NCBI GenBank assembly: GCA_041394705.1
Contig: JAWKHS010000008.1
Span: 124,001 to 188,000, forward strand
Direction of reading: 5' to 3'
DNA from: Vicinamibacterales bacterium
GTDB taxonomy: Bacteria; Acidobacteriota; Vicinamibacteria; Vicinamibacterales; UBA2999
DNA length: 64,000 nt
The notes beneath the pieces were generated by a model, which was not told where the DNA came from, ran no database searches, and worked only from the letters and a program-made list of their open reading frames with translations. The position numbers and the translations under genes are program-made. Positions 61,358 through 64,000 of this stretch are shown here, piece after piece. Position 1 is the stretch's first letter. Every line of letters begins with the position of its first letter.

Positions 61358-62236
61358 CTAGTCGCGGTGCGGCGCGCAGAGCATGCCGTTGTTGTAGTCG
61401 TCCATGGTCTTGTGCCAGGGCGACGCCAGGCGCCAGGCCGTGCTCGACGCCTTCACCTTTTTCATCGGGTCGTAGAGGCTGCCGGCAGCTTCCATCCACA
61501 GGTCGGCATTCATGATCTCGTCACTGACGCAGTTGGTGTTGCCGACGATCACGTTGAGCTTGGCCGACGTCAGCGAGTCGAAGAGCGTCATGCGCTTGTC
61601 CGAGCCGGTGTTGCTCAGGAGCGCCACCGCCTCCTGCACGGAGTACGGGTGTCCACCGATCGTGATCTCGGTGACCGGCCACGCCTCCGGGTGGGTCTTC
61701 CAGTAGCCGGGCGTCGCCGTGCCCGGGTCGGTCACGACGGCGGCCTCGAACATCCCGAAGTCGAAGTCCAGGGGCGGCGTGTCACCGTCGATGGTGAACG
61801 TCACGACGCTGGCCGACACGCCGTCGTAGACGCCGTCGCTGTCCAGGGCGTCGTCCCCTATGTCGGGCGGTGACGTGGTCCACCCCGCGGGCACGGCGAC
61901 CGAGAGCTGGTAGGTGCCCTGCTCGAGTTGGAGGAAGAACTCCCCGGTGTCGCCCGTCCACGTGTCGAACGACCCGCCGGCCCACGTGAACTGCACGAAC
62001 TGGTTGGCCAGCGGGCTCTCGCCCGGATCCTGCACGCCGTTCATGTTGGCGTCGTTCCACACGTAGCCGGATACGGGCACGCCGGCCGACGCCACTCCCT
62101 GGGCGTGCGCGGGCGCCGCCGCCACCGAGGCGAGCGGCACGAGCGCCGCGGCGAGCGCCGCCGTCTTGATGTGCTTCAGGGGCCCCTGCAGCAGCTGCTC
62201 GGTACGTGGGTGGGCGGTGTGCGCGTCCTGGAACAT
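61358..62236 (-). CDS. Secreted SdrD-B-type protein
   Basis: 292 residues. Signal peptide (IKTAALAAALVPLASVAAAPAHAQ). Residues ~55-170 are one SdrD B-like/SpaA-type domain (GYVWNDANMNGVQDPGESPLANQFVQF, with EF-hand-like Asp loop; GTYQLSVAVPAGW). The C-terminal ~110 residues (TPGYWKTHPEAWPV, GSDKRMTLFDSL, SDEIMNADLWMEAAG) form a Trp-rich segment found in other secreted SD-repeat proteins. Strong ribosome site TAGGAGGAT before the ATG at 62236. Surface matrix protein is likely. Confidence 0.85.
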   Translation of the reverse strand: MFQDAHTAHPRTEQLLQGPLKHIKTAALAAALVPLASVAAAPAHAQGVASAGVPVSGYVWNDANMNGVQDPGESPLANQFVQFTWAGGSFDTWTGDTGEFFLQLEQGTYQLSVAVPAGWTTSPPDIGDDALDSDGVYDGVSASVVTFTIDGDTPPLDFDFGMFEAAVVTDPGTATPGYWKTHPEAWPVTEITIGGHPYSVQEAVALLSNTGSDKRMTLFDSLTSAKLNVIVGNTNCVSDEIMNADLWMEAAGSLYDPMKKVKASSTAWRLASPWHKTMDDYNNGMLCAPHRD

Positions 62237-62251
62237 CCGAATCCTCCTAGC

Positions 62252-62272
62252 GCTCGCGGGCCGCCCGCGAGC
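62252..62272. promoter_or_regulatory. Hairpin in the leader of the SdrD-B-type gene
   Basis: Perfect 9-bp arms (62252-62260 and 62264-62272) with a CCG loop, between the divergent SdrD-B and glycosyltransferase genes. It could bind a regulator or shape the leader mRNA. Confidence 0.35.
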
Positions 62273-62300
62273 CGTTGTTGACGGGTGATGGACCGACTTG

Positions 62301-62306
62301 TACGCT
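62301..62306 (+). promoter_or_regulatory. Candidate -10 of glycosyltransferase gene
   Basis: TACGCT ends 6 nt before the GTG at 62313, with no ribosome site; probable leaderless transcript. Confidence 0.35.
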
Positions 62307-62312
62307 CGGCCC

Positions 62313-63551
62313 GTGCGTGTGCTGCTCGCGAACAATCACTGCATCAGCGACCCGACGGCGGGCGTGACGCAGAGCCTGCGCACCATCGTCGAGTGGCTGC
62401 ACGCGGCCGGGCACGAGTGCCGCGTGCTCACGACCGCGAGATTCGAAGCGCGGGTCGCCTTCACGCTCGACGAGCACCTCCGCTCGGTTGGCGCCGCCTC
62501 GCCGGCCGGCGCGCTCTCGCGGCGGGACCGAGGCGGCAGGCTCGCCAGCGTCGAGTACTCCGTCGGGGGCGTGCCGGTGACCCTGCTCGTGACGCGCCAC
62601 AACGACGAGGCGCGACCCGACCGCGCGGAGTCGCGCGGGTACGCGCAGGCGTTCGCGCAGCTGCTGGACGAGTTCCGGCCAGATCAGCTCATCGCCTGCA
62701 ACGCCCATCCGATGGTCGTCGAGGCCATGGCCGCGGCCCGCCGGCGCGGGGTGACGACGGCCTACGCCGTCCGCGGTTTCGGCTACGACTCGCCGGCCTT
62801 CTTCGAACACGTGGATCACGTCTTCACGTGCAGCCAGTTCCTCACCGATCACCTGCGCGCCCGCGCGGGCATCGAGAGCACGCCGCTCGAGCCGCCCATC
62901 GACTGGTCCACCGTCGTCGCGCCCGAGGACGCCCGGGCGTTCGTCACCTTCGTGCACCCGGCCCCGCACAAGGGCCTGTATCTGTTCGCACGCCTCGCGG
63001 ACATGCTCGGGTCGCGGCGTCCGGACATCCCGGTGCTCGTGGTCCAGTCGGGCCACACCGCCGGCGCGCTCAACGCGATTCCAGGCCTCGACTTCGGCCG
63101 CTATCCGCAGATCATGGCCGCCCCGGCGGTGCCCACGCCGGCGGAATACTTCGCGCTCACGCGCGTGCTGCTCGTGCCGTCCGTCTGGGAAGAGCCTTTC
63201 GGCCGCGTGGCCGCCGAGGCCATGATCAACGGCGTGCCGGCCATCGTCGGCGATCGCGGGTCGCTGCCGCACGTCGTCGGCGGCGACGAGGCCGCGGGCG
63301 GCGGCGGACTCGTGCGTCCCATTCCCGCGTGGATGCGCTACGACACGACGGCCCTGCCCGACGCACCGGAGGTGGCGCCCTGGTTCGACGCGGTGTGCGC
63401 GCTCTGGGACGATGCCGCCCGGTACGCGGCGGTCGCCGCCCGCGCCCGGGCGCTCGCCGACGCGCGGTACGGCGAGGCGGTGTCCCGCCAGCGGCATCTC
63501 GACTACTTCACCGCGCTCGAGCCGCGGCCCGGCTCCCTCGAAAGGCGCTGA
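62313..63551 (+). CDS. GT4-family glycosyltransferase
   Basis: 412 residues, GT-B fold. N-terminal LLANNHCISDPTAGVTQSL (acceptor-side loop) and C-terminal nucleotide-sugar motif LLVPSVWEEPFGRVAAEAM with the EX7E pattern, followed by GVPAIVGDRGSLPHVVG. It adds a sugar to a glycan or lipid in the cytoplasm; donor unknown. The GTG at 62313 (MRVLLANNH) fits the usual start; an upstream TTG is in frame. It is a single gene, not in a larger cluster here. Confidence 0.88.
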   Translation: MRVLLANNHCISDPTAGVTQSLRTIVEWLHAAGHECRVLTTARFEARVAFTLDEHLRSVGAASPAGALSRRDRGGRLASVEYSVGGVPVTLLVTRHNDEARPDRAESRGYAQAFAQLLDEFRPDQLIACNAHPMVVEAMAAARRRGVTTAYAVRGFGYDSPAFFEHVDHVFTCSQFLTDHLRARAGIESTPLEPPIDWSTVVAPEDARAFVTFVHPAPHKGLYLFARLADMLGSRRPDIPVLVVQSGHTAGALNAIPGLDFGRYPQIMAAPAVPTPAEYFALTRVLLVPSVWEEPFGRVAAEAMINGVPAIVGDRGSLPHVVGGDEAAGGGGLVRPIPAWMRYDTTALPDAPEVAPWFDAVCALWDDAARYAAVAARARALADARYGEAVSRQRHLDYFTALEPRPGSLERR

Positions 63552-63834
63552 ACGCACGTCGCCGACGACAAGGCACGTTGGGTGCCAGACTCCGCTGGCA
63601 CGCCGCTGCCCACGGGGGAACGCGAACGGCGGCGCGCGCGCCGCCGCCTGATTGCAGATGCGTCACCGCACCCGACGAAAGTGGAGGCGCGCCCTCGTGC
63701 GCGCCGCCCGCCTCGTCGCCCGCGCCGCTCGCGGCGGAGCTTGCGCGGGCCGGACACCCGCGTCATCCTGTCGCGACGGCCGAGACGGCGGCCGCCTCCG
63801 GACCAGATCAGCCGCCTTCCAGGAGCACACCGCG
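63552..63834. other. Gap with two palindromes
   Basis: 283 bp without a gene. A hairpin at 63582-63601 (7-bp stem, 6-base loop) is a likely terminator for the glycosyltransferase. A perfect 18-bp GC palindrome (GGCGGCGCG|CGCGCCGCC) lies at 63628-63645. Confidence 0.5.
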
Positions 63835-64000
63835 ATGGCCCTGTACGCGTTCGACGGCACCGGCAACGAGGACCGCGAGAACGACTCGAACGTCCTCAAG
63901 TTCTTCCACGGATTCGAGGGGGGGCCGAAGAACGACAACCCCGAGATCCCGACCGGCTCGCTCTACCTGGCCGGCGTGGGCACGGGCACCCATACCGAGG
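63835..64000 (+). CDS. DUF2235/phospholipase-like hydrolase, 3' end outside window
   Basis: 55 codons visible, open to the window edge. The start MALYAFDGTGNEDRE and LYLAGVGTGT match the FDGTxN and GVGT motifs of the DUF2235 alpha/beta-hydrolase family, which includes T6SS Tle1 phospholipases. Most of the protein is missing, so no further claim. AGGAG lies about 9 bases before the ATG. Confidence 0.6.
   Translation, partial: MALYAFDGTGNEDRENDSNVLKFFHGFEGGPKNDNPEIPTGSLYLAGVGTGTHTE

Noticed and set aside
56060..61873. A 1937-codon open frame on the plus strand
   Set aside because: It is antisense to the PKD/Calx-beta gene; composition is Arg/His/Gly-rich without any fold, a GC-driven shadow of repetitive sequence.

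Overview
The window is about 64 kb of very GC-rich bacterial DNA with short intergenic gaps, frequent GTG starts and 4-bp ATGA/GTGA gene overlaps. It has no phage, IS or CRISPR signature. The gene content is typical of Acidobacteriota, most likely class Vicinamibacteria (Luteitalea-like): a tricorn-type S41 protease, a giant BNR/VPS10-repeat secreted protein, an ADOP-type MacB permease, a PknB-TPR kinase, a DUF819 permease and many signal-peptide proteins. The taxonomic placement is inference from gene content, not from a marker-gene alignment.

Layout. 1-9.8 kb: secreted and periplasmic enzymes (tricorn-like protease, BNR protein, CE1-type esterase, cupin, Tat-type FAD oxidoreductase). 9.8-20 kb: housekeeping genes (pyruvate kinase, O-methyltransferase, a small protein plus GatA-like amidase, an M16 peptidase pair, an MFS transporter broken by a frameshift, Mrp, DUF4870, a frameshifted yidD). 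20-21.2 kb: a DnaJ-zinc-finger-like protein facing a zinc-ribbon protein across a gap with two perfect palindromes. 21.3-33.4 kb: a nearly complete tetrapyrrole-to-protoheme locus (hemD, a NarL-type two-component pair, then hemA-C-B-L-E-N-G-H), with 4-bp overlaps at almost every junction. It covers the C5 route from glutamyl-tRNA to protoheme apart from glutamyl-tRNA synthetase. hemA has lost its stop codon and reads 268 nt into hemC. 33.5-41.5 kb: a coupled unit of secreted protein, AddB and AddA (double-strand-break end processing), with a zinc-ribbon gene downstream. 41.6-43.1 kb: a gap with DnaA-box-like repeats, a small protein and a periplasmic L-asparaginase.

43.3-47.1 kb is the most accessory-looking part. 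tRNA-Ala(GGC) is followed by a VapBC-like toxin-antitoxin pair with a palindromic operator over a perfect TATAAT. Next comes a two-gene unit of a TIR-transmembrane-helical protein and a secreted FecR-like/PAN protein, then decayed coding sequence. Base composition here is visibly less GC-rich than the neighbours. The TIR/PAN pair is the best candidate for an undescribed system. 47.1-64 kb: ADOP permease, a broken membrane-protein/photolyase pair, a secreted lectin-like protein, TPR kinase, DUF819 permease, esterase, a 1585-residue PKD/Calx-beta adhesin-like protein, an SdrD-B-type protein, a GT4 glycosyltransferase and the start of a DUF2235-type hydrolase.

At least four genes (MFS, yidD, a DUF1772-like membrane protein, the 46.8-47.1 kb remnant) carry small indels. 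Either this is real gene decay or the assembly has uncorrected indels; read-level checking would separate the two. Several genes have a TANNNT hexamer only 6-10 nt before the start codon, which suggests leaderless transcripts.
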